Shown piece after piece: positions 33,414 to 40,540 of a stretch of 40,540 nt of DNA. Each line of letters begins with the position of its first letter. The stretch's first letter is position 1. The notes below the pieces were generated by a model. The model was not told the origin of the DNA, searched no databases, and was given only the letters and a program-made list of their open reading frames with translations. The stretch is from the NCBI GenBank assembly GCA_900552125.1, contig URYK01000024.1, positions 1 to 40,540 on the forward strand, given 5' to 3'. The translations under genes and the position numbers were made by a program. This DNA is from an uncultured Solobacterium sp. (lineage in GTDB: Bacteria; Bacillota_I; Bacilli_A; Erysipelotrichales; Erysipelotrichaceae).

Positions 33414-34442
33414 CTACCGATCTGTAAAGTCAATATCTGGCCAAAGTTCTTTAAATGATAAGAACTGCACATCTTCTTTATTTTCAATTTTTACTTGTTG
33501 AAGAAGTACATTCATACTTGTAATACGATAACGATTTCCTTTATATTCAATCTGTGAATTTAGTTTAGGAAGTCCTTCACGTAATTTTTTGTATTGGTTA
33601 TCTTCAAATTTTAAACAACACATCAGCTTCCCGCACTGTCCGCTTAACTTTTGAATATTCAATGCCAGCAGCTGATTTTTTGCCATGTTAATAGAAACAA
33701 CATCAAAATCATTTAAGAAACGTGAACAGCATGTTTCCATACCACAAGTTCCTAAACCTCCAATGATTTTTGCCTTGTTACGTGGCCCAATTTGTCGAAG
33801 TTCAATACGGCATTTAAAGATACTTGCTAATTCTTTTAATAACTCACGGAAATCTACGCGTTCATCCGCAACATAAATAAAGATAATCTTACTACAGTCT
33901 AATGTATATTCAGCTTCAATCAAGTTCATTTCCAAGCCTAATTTCTGAATACATTCCGCACAGATTTCTAAAGCTTTTTTAGCTTTCTCTGCATTTTCTT
34001 CTACTTGCTTAAGATCTTGCTCAGTTGCTTTTCGTACAACAGGTTTAATTTCCATACCATTTGATAAAAATGGCTCTGTTTCTTTTACGATTTTCCCAAG
34101 TTCAAGACCACGTACAGTTTCCACAACTACATGATCGCCCACTTTATATACATCTTCATCTGTACCAAATGTATATATTTTCTTAGAATCTTTAAATGAA
34201 ACAAATGCAATGTATTTATATACTTTATTTTCTACAGGCTTCTCTTCGTTGTTTTGTTTCTTATGCTCTGTTTTTCCATTTACATGCATATCCTGCTTTT
34301 CTTCTTTTTTATTATCATGATGATGTTCATCCTTACCATGATAATGATTATTTTTTCTATGATCTTTACTCTTATCAAATGGTTTTCTTTTATCTTGTTT
34401 TTGAGTGAAATCCTGTTTTTCATCTACTTTTTTCTGTGTCAT
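33414..34442 (-). CDS. yaaT: PSP1-domain protein YaaT/RicT with a His-rich N-terminal tail
   Basis: A 342-residue protein. In Bacillus this is RicT, part of the Ric/Y complex that binds 4Fe-4S clusters and assists RNase Y and development. The PSP1 domain (about 75-300) carries the cysteine clusters C233/C238/C239 (GTCGMETCC) and C270/C275/C276 (GQCGKLMCC). The first 70 residues are a low-complexity Lys/His/Asp tail with an HHH run at 40-42, probably disordered and able to bind metal. Bacillus RicA and RicF are not next to it. It overlaps holB by four bases. Confidence 0.93.
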   Translation of the reverse strand: MTQKKVDEKQDFTQKQDKRKPFDKSKDHRKNNHYHGKDEHHHDNKKEEKQDMHVNGKTEHKKQNNEEKPVENKVYKYIAFVSFKDSKKIYTFGTDEDVYKVGDHVVVETVRGLELGKIVKETEPFLSNGMEIKPVVRKATEQDLKQVEENAEKAKKALEICAECIQKLGLEMNLIEAEYTLDCSKIIFIYVADERVDFRELLKELASIFKCRIELRQIGPRNKAKIIGGLGTCGMETCCSRFLNDFDVVSINMAKNQLLALNIQKLSGQCGKLMCCLKFEDNQYKKLREGLPKLNSQIEYKGNRYRITSMNVLLQQVKIENKEDVQFLSFKELWPDIDFTDR

Positions 34443-35416
34443 TTTGTCACCTCTTTCATTCGATATATCATCTGATCTACTAATAACTGAATATTAACTG
34501 ATCCTAATAACGTATCCTTTGTCTGCATCAAAACTTTTATAACTTTTACTAAGTCTATTTCCTTTTTCTGATATTGATCCATCATATCCAGATACCATTT
34601 ATCTTGTGATATTCTTCGATCCTGCATACAATCTTTAAAGAAAATAGTTAACATATCTATAAAATACATCATTGTTTGTTTTCCATATTTCTTTTGTTTT
34701 GCAGGAAAACCTTCTAATTGAAGAAACAACAATGCATCATAAGGAGAAGTAAGATATTTTTCTAACATCCCTTTCCATACATAACGAGCATGCTGATATT
34801 CTTCTGTTTCTGCTGTTTCTAACATTTCTGATTTTTGACGAATCATCATACTAAGCAGATATGCATCTAATTCTTCTAAGTCTTCACTTACTGCATCATA
34901 ACATTGTTTAGCACTTAAAGCTTTAAATGGAATTAACTGACATCGTGAAACAATTGTTGGAAGAACTCGATCTAATTGTTCCACTATGAGTATAGCTGTC
35001 ATATCACTGCCAGGTTCTTCTAAAAACTTTAATAAAGAATTCAATGCATCTGGAGTAGCATTCTCTGCGTGGTCTAAAACATAAACTTTCTTTCCTGTCT
35101 GTTCCAAACCTGTTTTTGAGAAAGTTTGCTGGAGTTTTAAAATATCATCTTTCTTAATGGATACACTTGTTCCATCAATATAAATCATATCCACAAAGTC
35201 ATTATGCGCAATCCTTTGACAGGTACTGCATGTCTCACATGCAAATCCTTCTTGTTCACATATAAGACTTTGTGCTAAAAGATAAGCTGTTTCTTTTTTA
35301 GGAGTTCCACTTGGTCCGTAAAACATATAGGCATGCGCAAGCCGATCATTTTCTAAAGCATTTAACAATGTACGATAAACTACCGGCTGCTGTTCTTTTA
35401 ATATTTCTTTAAACAT
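34439..35416 (-). CDS. holB: DNA polymerase III delta-prime subunit
   Basis: A 325-residue clamp-loader subunit. The AAA+ core has MFYGPSGTPKKETAYLLAQ (a degenerate P-loop, common in delta-prime), a zinc-binding set of four cysteines (CEQEGFACETCSTC, about 53-66), YVLDHAENATPDALNSLLKFLEEP and the sensor IVSRCQLIPF (SRC motif). It overlaps tmk by eight bases and yaaT by four, so expression is tightly coupled. Confidence 0.92.
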   Translation of the reverse strand: MFKEILKEQQPVVYRTLLNALENDRLAHAYMFYGPSGTPKKETAYLLAQSLICEQEGFACETCSTCQRIAHNDFVDMIYIDGTSVSIKKDDILKLQQTFSKTGLEQTGKKVYVLDHAENATPDALNSLLKFLEEPGSDMTAILIVEQLDRVLPTIVSRCQLIPFKALSAKQCYDAVSEDLEELDAYLLSMMIRQKSEMLETAETEEYQHARYVWKGMLEKYLTSPYDALLFLQLEGFPAKQKKYGKQTMMYFIDMLTIFFKDCMQDRRISQDKWYLDMMDQYQKKEIDLVKVIKVLMQTKDTLLGSVNIQLLVDQMIYRMKEVTK

Positions 35417-36041
35417 GATCTTTTATAATTTCTAAAACACAATCTACAGTATGTTGTAATACTGTCTCAATATCATTATTTGCATCAATCACATGCATAC
35501 GTTCATGAAATCTTTCTTTAATGATTTCATAGCCTTCCGCAACCATTTTATGAAATTCCATACTTTCATTATCCAGTCGATCCTGATTTCCTCTGCTATG
35601 TACACGAGATAATCCAGTTTCAAAATCAACAGATAGGAATATTGTCGCATCTGGTAAATGCCCTTCAATCGCAAATTGATTGATTGCATATACTTCTTCA
35701 ATTCCAATACCTCTTGCGATTCCCTGATACACTAATGAACTATCTACAAATCGATCACATAATACGATTTTTCCTTCACCAATGGCTGGCAATACTTTTT
35801 CTACTAAATGCTGTCTACGACTAGCTGCATATAATAGAGCTTCGCATCTTGCGTCCATTGCCGTATTTTTAGGATCTAGGATAACACTTCGAATCTGTTC
35901 TGCAATATCTATGCCACCTGGCTCTCTTGTATATACTACAGGATATCCCATATCTTTTAATTTTTCATATGTAAGTTTACTGATAGTAGTTTTTCCACTT
36001 CCATCATTTCCTTCAAATGTAATAAACAATCCCTTGTTCAT
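35409..36041 (-). CDS. tmk: Thymidylate kinase
   Basis: A 210-residue enzyme phosphorylating dTMP to dTDP. The P-loop ITFEGNDGSGKTT is near the N-terminus, then YTREPGG, LCDRFVDSSLVYQG and the LID region SRGNQDRLDN. The open frame runs upstream to 36128, but GAGGAG lies 8 bases before the ATG at 36039-36041 and the predicted transcript starts only about 25 bases upstream, so the short form is the real protein. First gene of the operon ending with rsmI. Confidence 0.95.
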   Translation of the reverse strand: MNKGLFITFEGNDGSGKTTISKLTYEKLKDMGYPVVYTREPGGIDIAEQIRSVILDPKNTAMDARCEALLYAASRRQHLVEKVLPAIGEGKIVLCDRFVDSSLVYQGIARGIGIEEVYAINQFAIEGHLPDATIFLSVDFETGLSRVHSRGNQDRLDNESMEFHKMVAEGYEIIKERFHERMHVIDANNDIETVLQHTVDCVLEIIKDHV

Positions 36042-36072
36042 AGCATTCACTCCTCTTAGACTAGACTTAATT

Positions 36073-36081
36073 ATTATACCA
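36073..36081 (-). promoter_or_regulatory. Extended -10 promoter of the tmk operon
   Basis: On the minus strand TGG-TATAAT (TATAAT at 36073-36078). No good -35 box is visible, which the TG extension can offset. It gives a leader of about 25 bases before the tmk ATG at 36041. Confidence 0.65.
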
Positions 36082-36149
36082 TACTGTTCGCATTTATATA
36101 TAAAGAAGTTTGTTTCTATGCATAACATTCTCGTATATTCATATACTAT

Positions 36150-36229
36150 CCATAGGGATAAACTTCCCTTTAAATATAGGCATTATGCCACTGAGATAGA
36201 ATAAACTAAAATTCTATCTCTTTTATTTT
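36150..36229 (+). ncRNA. Candidate structured small RNA or leader with terminator
   Basis: Three hairpins in a row on the + strand: AGGGA/TCCCT (about 36153-36168), GGCA/TGCC (about 36179-36189) and a 10-bp stem GAGATAGAAT/ATTCTATCTC (about 36193-36220) followed by TTTTATTTT. The last is a good rho-independent terminator on the + strand, yet no + gene lies upstream. TTGTTT (36110-36115) and TATATT (36134-36139) are a weak promoter candidate. It could be a free small RNA or an attenuator in front of yggS. Confidence 0.4.
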
Positions 36230-36246
36230 AATTTCTATCCTTATAG

Positions 36247-36255
36247 TGCTATAAT
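36247..36255 (+). promoter_or_regulatory. Extended -10 promoter of yggS
   Basis: TGC-TATAAT, with TATAAT at 36250-36255 and only a weak TTTAAT-like -35 box. The start of transcription would be near 36262, after the longest possible ORF start, which supports the ATG at 36290. Confidence 0.6.
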
Positions 36256-36289
36256 TTTGATAGATAAAATCACAGAAAGGCATGATGTT

Positions 36290-36937
36290 ATGAATAAAGA
36301 AAAGTTAAATGAAATACAAAATCAGCTTTCTGAAGATGTGACGCTAATTGCAGTTAGTAAAACACATACAAAAGAAGAAATTGATGAAGCTTATGCATGT
36401 GGCTGTCGTATTTTCGGAGAAAATAAAGTACAGGAGCTAAAAGAAAAATATGATGAACGTTATCATTGGCATATGATTGGTCATCTACAAAGAAATAAAG
36501 TTAAAGATGTTGTTCCTCTAGTAGATATGATTCAAAGTGTAGATAGTCTTCGTCTTGTGGAAGAAATAGAAAAACAATGTGCTAAAATCGATAAAGTTAT
36601 GCCAATATTAATTGAAGTAAATATCTCAAGAGAACATAATAAAACAGGAATTCTTATGGAAGAATGTCCAACATTTGTAAAACAATGCATGCGTTATCCC
36701 CATATTGATGTACAAGGTTTAATGTGTATTGGTCCTTTAACAGATGAAACAGATAAAATTGAAGAATGTTTTGAAAAGATGAATGTATTGTTCCGTAAAC
36801 TACAAAATGAATATGGAAAAGAAAGAATGCATTACTTATCTATGGGTATGAGTAGTGATTATGAATTAGCACTAAAACATGGTTCTAATATGATTCGTCT
36901 AGGTACTGTCATCTTTGGTAAACGTAATTATGCTTAA
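36290..36937 (+). CDS. yggS: PLP homeostasis protein (YggS/PROSC family)
   Basis: A 215-residue PLP-binding protein with the alanine-racemase-like barrel but no catalytic activity, which buffers free pyridoxal phosphate. The PLP lysine lies in LIAVSKTHTKEEI. FGENKVQELKEKY, WHMIGHLQRNKVK, SVDSLRLVEEI, VNISREHNKTG, GLMCIGPL and SMGMSSDYELALKHGSNMIRLG are family segments. The frame opens at 36257, but AAAGG lies nine bases before the ATG at 36290. In other Bacillota this gene neighbours sepF and cell-division genes. Here it is alone. Confidence 0.94.
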   Translation: MNKEKLNEIQNQLSEDVTLIAVSKTHTKEEIDEAYACGCRIFGENKVQELKEKYDERYHWHMIGHLQRNKVKDVVPLVDMIQSVDSLRLVEEIEKQCAKIDKVMPILIEVNISREHNKTGILMEECPTFVKQCMRYPHIDVQGLMCIGPLTDETDKIEECFEKMNVLFRKLQNEYGKERMHYLSMGMSSDYELALKHGSNMIRLGTVIFGKRNYA

Positions 36938-36942
36938 TTGTC

Positions 36943-36974
36943 AAAAAAGAACAGCTGTCATTGCTGTTCTTTTT
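36943..36974. terminator. Bidirectional terminator between yggS and the flavoprotein gene
   Basis: AAAAAGAACAGC (36944-36955) pairs with GCTGTTCTTTTT (36963-36974), a 12-bp stem with a 7-base loop. The A and T runs make it work in both directions. Confidence 0.9.
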
Positions 36975-36976
36975 AA

Positions 36977-37600
36977 TTAATGATGAAAATTAGTAAGTAT
37001 CTTTTCTTCCTTTTCTGGTAATCCAAATTGCTCTTTTCCTAACTGAATACTCTTCATTAAAAACGCCATATTTTTACCTAATGTACGCATTGTCTGCAAA
37101 CCTTCTTTATCCTGTAATACTTCTTCTGGAGTATTGCCATATACCATATTCCAATATTGACTGCTAGCAATTGGCATACCTGATATTGTAAAGTATTTAT
37201 TCAACACATCAAAACTAGTAGTATTTCCACCACGACGACAAGATACAACAGCAGCTCCTACTTTCATACTCTTATCAATAGTAGATGTGCTATAAAATAA
37301 ACGATCCATAAAAGATATTGCCCCACCTGCTGGAGATGCATAATATACAGGTGACCCAATTACTAGTGCATCGGCTTCCGCAAACTTAGGAGCTATTTCA
37401 TTCACTACATCATCAAAAACACATTTTCCAGTTTTATGGCAGCTTCTACATGCGATACATCCTCGAATATCTTTACTACCAGCCTGTACAATTTCAGTTT
37501 CTATTCCTTCCTGCTCCAATGTTTTTGCCAATTCACATAAAGCTGTATACGTACAACCATTTGGTCTTGGACTTCCATTTACCAATAATGCTTTCATCAT
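36977..37600 (-). CDS. Iron-sulfur flavoprotein / NADPH-dependent FMN reductase family
   Basis: A 207-residue flavodoxin-fold protein. LLVNGSPRPNGCTY is the FMN phosphate loop. CIACRSCHKTGKC (about 48-60) is the compact cysteine motif of iron-sulfur flavoproteins, binding a 4Fe-4S cluster. LVIGSPVYYASPAGGAISFMDR is the second FMN-binding stretch. Such proteins pass electrons or reduce quinones and nitro compounds. It is transcribed in the same direction as the following cupin-MATE operon but 115 bases away, so it may be separate. Confidence 0.85.
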   Translation of the reverse strand: MMKALLVNGSPRPNGCTYTALCELAKTLEQEGIETEIVQAGSKDIRGCIACRSCHKTGKCVFDDVVNEIAPKFAEADALVIGSPVYYASPAGGAISFMDRLFYSTSTIDKSMKVGAAVVSCRRGGNTTSFDVLNKYFTISGMPIASSQYWNMVYGNTPEEVLQDKEGLQTMRTLGKNMAFLMKSIQLGKEQFGLPEKEEKILTNFHH

Positions 37601-37715
37601 GATTCCTCACTTTCTTCCTTATACTATATTATACAACTATGCAATATAAATTTATCTATTTTTGTGGTTAATTTATTCTAAGAAAGATTATTTTCATCAT
37701 TTTATGACAATATCA

Positions 37716-38402
37716 TTATTTAGTATCTGCCTGCTCAACACAATTAATTGCGTTTAAACTTCTTGGATAACCTATATATGGTAGACACTGTGCAACTACT
37801 TTCTTCAAGAATACTGCATCATTGCCCATATTGATATTTCCAGATGCATGAGCGACTAACTGTGGTTCACAGCCACCTTGTGCCATTAAGAAGCAGAAGG
37901 TAATCAATTCTCTTTGTCTTAAATCTAATCCTGTTCTTGTATAATAATCTCCAAAACAGTTTGATGCTAGCCAGTAATTGATATCTCCATTTTTCCATGC
38001 TTCCTGCATATGACTTCCAAAGATTTCTACTTGAGCGGCAATACCTTTTTCTAAACGATTTTCAATTGTGGTAGTTTGTTGACTTTCTAATGGTAATGTA
38101 ATTCCATTTTCCTTCATTACTTCATTAGTCGCAAGAATAAATGGATATACTTTTCCTAATCCTAAATAGTCAACTGCCTGATATACCATTTCCTTCACTA
38201 CTACTGGAGAATAACCTGCATGTAGTACCTCGTCCAGTTTTACTTTATATAAATCAATAGATTGAGTCGCAACTAATACAGATAAGATTGCTAATGTTCT
38301 TGTCTCTTCGTCTAATTTCTGATTTTCATTTTCTTTCACTTCATTTAAAAAATAATCTAATCTACTCGCAAACTCTGGGTCTGTTAAGTTAATACCTTTC
38401 AT
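37716..38402 (-). CDS. Carboxymuconolactone decarboxylase-family protein (two domains)
   Basis: A 228-residue protein with two AhpD-like helical domains (about 20-100 and 130-215). The second carries LMAQGGCEPQLVAHASGNINMG, with Cys and His in the usual arrangement. The first has no cysteine. In gut Bacillota such proteins lie beside cupins and flavoproteins and are likely redox or peroxide-related enzymes, not muconolactone decarboxylases. GGAG lies 7 bases before the ATG. Last gene of an operon with the MATE and cupin genes. Confidence 0.8.
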   Translation of the reverse strand: MKGINLTDPEFASRLDYFLNEVKENENQKLDEETRTLAILSVLVATQSIDLYKVKLDEVLHAGYSPVVVKEMVYQAVDYLGLGKVYPFILATNEVMKENGITLPLESQQTTTIENRLEKGIAAQVEIFGSHMQEAWKNGDINYWLASNCFGDYYTRTGLDLRQRELITFCFLMAQGGCEPQLVAHASGNINMGNDAVFLKKVVAQCLPYIGYPRSLNAINCVEQADTK

Positions 38403-38415
38403 ACATTAGCTCCTT

Positions 38416-39753
38416 TTATATTAAACGGAATTTCTTCCATGTCCCTGATTTAAAACGAATCCAGAAAATAATTCCTCGAATTGTCCAACCTAGACACATA
38501 GCATATGCAATTCCCATAACTCCTAAGTTTAATACTATTCCAAATAAAATTGAAAATACTAAACGTACACCTAGTGTTGTAATCAGTGAAATTATAGTAC
38601 TAAAGATAACATCTCCTGTAGCACGTAATCCTTTTCCTAAAGGATCAGCTAACGGAAAGGCAAAAGCACTAAAGATGTTATGAACTAATACCAACATAAT
38701 CACAAGCTGTCTAGTTTCTTCGCTAATTGCGTAAAATTGAGTAATTAATGGTGTAATCGCAAATATAAGTGCATTCCATATCACAGATAGACCAATCGTT
38801 ATCAGTGTAAGTTTTTTAAAGTAATATTCCGCCTGTTTTACATCCTCTGAACCTATACATTGTCCAATTACAGTAATATATACAGGTCCCATTGCGACAC
38901 TGATCAAAGAAGCAATACTCCAAATACTTTGCGCAATACCATTTGCGGCAATCTGATATGTTCCAAATAATGCCACAACACTGCTTAAAGCAACCTTAAC
39001 GAACTGAAAAATACCACTTTCCAATCCATTAGGTACAGCTATTTTAAGTATTTTATTTAATAGACCTGTATTCCATTTAAAGATAAAGGCTTTCTTATAA
39101 CATATTCCTTCATGTTCCTTAAAACAAAGAATCGTAATAACTAAAGCGGAGAATACTCTAGACAATAAAGATGGATAAGCTACACCTGCAACTCCAGCAT
39201 GCAAAATAAACACACCTATTAAATTTCCAATAACGTTAATTACATTTGTGATAATGGAAATTATCATTGTTGTATCTGTTTTTCCAATACTTCGATATAA
39301 GGCAGCACCAGCATTATATATCGCAAGAGCTGGATAAGAATAAACTGAAATACAAAGATACGTAAGACAGGCATCCATTACTGCTGGTTCCACTTTTCCA
39401 AATATAAGCTGTAAAATCTGTTCACTAAAAGGAAGTATTAAAACAGAAACTAATAATGAAAATATAACTGATATCATCAATAATTGACTTATTGATTCGC
39501 TTGCTTCTTGTAGTCTTTTTCTACCTATATATTGGCTAACTACAACAGCTCCACCTGAAGCAAGAGCTGTAAATAGAAAGATAAAAATTGTATTGAAAGA
39601 GTTAACTAATGAAACACCTGATACTGCAGCTTCTCCTACAAAACTTACTACATATGTATCTGCTAAACCTACAAACATTAATAATAATTGTTCCATAAAT
39701 AAAGGAAAAATCATTCTCTTTAATGTCTGATTTGAAAACAGTCTATTTTCCAT
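38416..39753 (-). CDS. MATE-family efflux transporter
   Basis: A 445-residue membrane antiporter with about 12 predicted helices in two six-helix halves, exporting drugs or metabolites against Na+ or H+. MATE-type segments include FMEQLLLMFVGLADTYVVS near the N-terminus, AAVSGVSLVNSFNTIFIFLF, GGAVVVSQYIGRKR (about 63-76) and the second-half IAANGIAQSIWSIASL and TVIGQCIGSEDVKQAE. It lies between the cupin and the decarboxylase-family genes with gaps under 35 bases. Confidence 0.93.
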   Translation of the reverse strand: MENRLFSNQTLKRMIFPLFMEQLLLMFVGLADTYVVSFVGEAAVSGVSLVNSFNTIFIFLFTALASGGAVVVSQYIGRKRLQEASESISQLLMISVIFSLLVSVLILPFSEQILQLIFGKVEPAVMDACLTYLCISVYSYPALAIYNAGAALYRSIGKTDTTMIISIITNVINVIGNLIGVFILHAGVAGVAYPSLLSRVFSALVITILCFKEHEGICYKKAFIFKWNTGLLNKILKIAVPNGLESGIFQFVKVALSSVVALFGTYQIAANGIAQSIWSIASLISVAMGPVYITVIGQCIGSEDVKQAEYYFKKLTLITIGLSVIWNALIFAITPLITQFYAISEETRQLVIMLVLVHNIFSAFAFPLADPLGKGLRATGDVIFSTIISLITTLGVRLVFSILFGIVLNLGVMGIAYAMCLGWTIRGIIFWIRFKSGTWKKFRLI

Positions 39754-39783
39754 TAGTAAAGCTCCGATGTATTAAGTTTGATC

Positions 39784-40215
39784 TTATAATGCATTATATT
39801 CTTCGTCTGTAACCGGTTCACACCATTCATTACTACAATCAACTCCTGGTGCTTCAAACGCAATATGACTAAACCAGCTATCTTTTTTAGCGCCATGCCA
39901 GTGTTTTACTCCTGCTGGAATATAAATTACACTTCCTGGCTGTAAACTAACTGGTTCTTTTCCTTCTTCCTGATACCAGCCTTCACCTGCTGTACATACT
40001 AGAACCTGTCCACCACCACTTTTCGCATGGTGAATATGCCAATTGTTTCTACAACCTGGTTCAAAAGTAACGTTTGCCAAAGCAACAGGACAATTAGAAT
40101 CTGTTAGCGGATTTAAATATGATTGTCCAATAAAATATTGAGCATAAGCATCATTAGAATTACCTAATCCAAATACATTCATATTATTAAATTCTTCTTT
40201 ATTCATTGTTTTCAT
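39784..40215 (-). CDS. Small cupin-domain protein
   Basis: A 143-residue single-domain cupin. Metal ligands are visible in NWHIHHAKSGGGQVLV (first cupin motif) and IPAGVKHWHGA (second motif). Three ATGs occur near the start. The frame opens at 40221 but AGAGGT is only two bases from that ATG and 8 from the one at 40213-40215, which is preferred. Often found with carboxymuconolactone decarboxylase-like genes, with which it may act on a shared oxidised substrate. First gene of the cupin-MATE-decarboxylase operon. Confidence 0.85.
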   Translation of the reverse strand: MKTMNKEEFNNMNVFGLGNSNDAYAQYFIGQSYLNPLTDSNCPVALANVTFEPGCRNNWHIHHAKSGGGQVLVCTAGEGWYQEEGKEPVSLQPGSVIYIPAGVKHWHGAKKDSWFSHIAFEAPGVDCSNEWCEPVTDEEYNAL

Positions 40216-40237
40216 TATCATTACCTCTTTTCTATTT

Positions 40238-40268
40238 AGGATTTTCCTCCTAACTTTAGGATAATCCT
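40238..40268. promoter_or_regulatory. Overlapping palindrome cluster before the cupin operon
   Basis: Three palindromes at about 10-base intervals: AGGATTTTCCT (40238-40248), TCCTAACTTTAGGA (40248-40261, perfect 6-base arms) and AGGATAATCCT (40258-40268, perfect 5-base arms around one base). The last overlaps the predicted -10 box. Strong candidate for a repressor or MerR/MarR-type binding site. Confidence 0.6.
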
Positions 40269-40286
40269 CTTATTTAAAAATAGCAA
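40258..40286 (-). promoter_or_regulatory. Promoter of the cupin operon
   Basis: On the minus strand TTGCTA (40281-40286) and TATCCT (40258-40263) with a 17-bp spacer. The -10 box lies inside the palindrome at 40258-40268. Confidence 0.5.
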
Positions 40287-40540
40287 ATACTTATCTTGTA
40301 TGATGTACCATAGGTTTAAAGCATGGTTTAAAGAATACATATAAGAAATTTCTGTTTTATATCCCATAGCAACGATATTTGTAAGAAATCACTGCTTCTG
40401 TTTTTTTCACTTTCATACATAATTCTAATTGCATGGACAAAGAAAGAAAATGCTTTACAAAACAAATATAATATAAGAACATATGGTATAATACATTAGA
40501 AAATTAAATCATCAAGGTCGAAAAAAACATCAAGAATAAC
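40287..40540. other. Gene-free right end with outward promoter
   Basis: No gene seen. The word GGTTTAAAG occurs twice in a row (about 40312-40332). An extended -10 (TGG-TATAAT, TATAAT at 40489-40494) on the + strand points out of the window, so the next gene probably starts just beyond the edge. Confidence 0.5.

Noticed and set aside
34196..34475. Hydrophobic + strand open frames antisense to the His-rich tail of yaaT
   Set aside because: They are by-products of the Lys/His/Asp-rich coding sequence read backwards and lack ribosome binding sites.
36042..36128. 29-residue N-terminal extension of thymidylate kinase
   Set aside because: The predicted promoter and ribosome binding site both lie downstream of that start, and the extension resembles no part of the family.
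35782..36204. Long + strand open frame of about 140 codons antisense to tmk
   Set aside because: No ribosome binding site, a composition expected from the reverse of tmk, and tmk has clear catalytic motifs on the other strand.

Overview
The window is AT-rich chromosomal DNA from an anaerobic, low-GC Bacillota, most like the gut Erysipelotrichia (inference). The support is a mannose-family PTS with a PRD regulator, an oxygen-sensitive class III ribonucleotide reductase (nrdD-nrdG), strong AGGAGG-type ribosome binding sites, short rho-independent terminators, and a compact tmk-holB-yaaT-rsmI block that mirrors the Bacillus order.

Layout. 1-6222 (minus strand): a sugar operon reading SIS-domain isomerase/deglycase, PTS EIIA, EIIB, EIIC, EIID, PRD regulator, second EIIB. 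EIID carries a one-base frameshift. 6232-6986: operator-like palindromes for that operon, then a compact locus resembling a type I toxin-antitoxin: a 17-codon leader ORF overlapping a 37-residue hydrophobic peptide (+), facing a short antisense RNA (-) with a shared two-way terminator. A second copy of the antisense-RNA half lies at 1-162, so the sugar operon sits between two direct repeats. 6987-14892: an aromatic amino acid cluster, with an aminotransferase and pheA to the left and aroB-aroC-aroF-aroA-tyrA to the right. The right-hand operon is preceded by a leader peptide with six consecutive Phe/Tyr codons and an intrinsic terminator, a classic attenuator layout. 14927-19673: a SWIM-SNF2 helicase and a SWIM partner. 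19800-21536: an ABC exporter. 21888-25258: a flavin-type split-barrel protein, nrdG and nrdD. 25525-27787: a two-component system. 28062-28418: a small unrecognised protein.

28434-32480 is an accessory patch: a decayed ISAs1-type transposase, an accessory ORF of unknown role, and an AbiE-like pair (winged-helix protein plus nucleotidyltransferase) with an operator-like promoter. 32548-36041 is the housekeeping block rsmI, yaaT, holB, tmk. A candidate structured RNA precedes yggS (36290-36937). The right end holds an iron-sulfur flavoprotein and a cupin-MATE-carboxymuconolactone decarboxylase operon behind a cluster of palindromes.

The strongest candidates for something undescribed are the convergent peptide/antisense-RNA locus at about 6600-6984 with its diverged partner at 1-162, and the aromatic leader-peptide attenuator at 9446-9622. 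All calls come from reading the sequence; no searches or folding programs were run.
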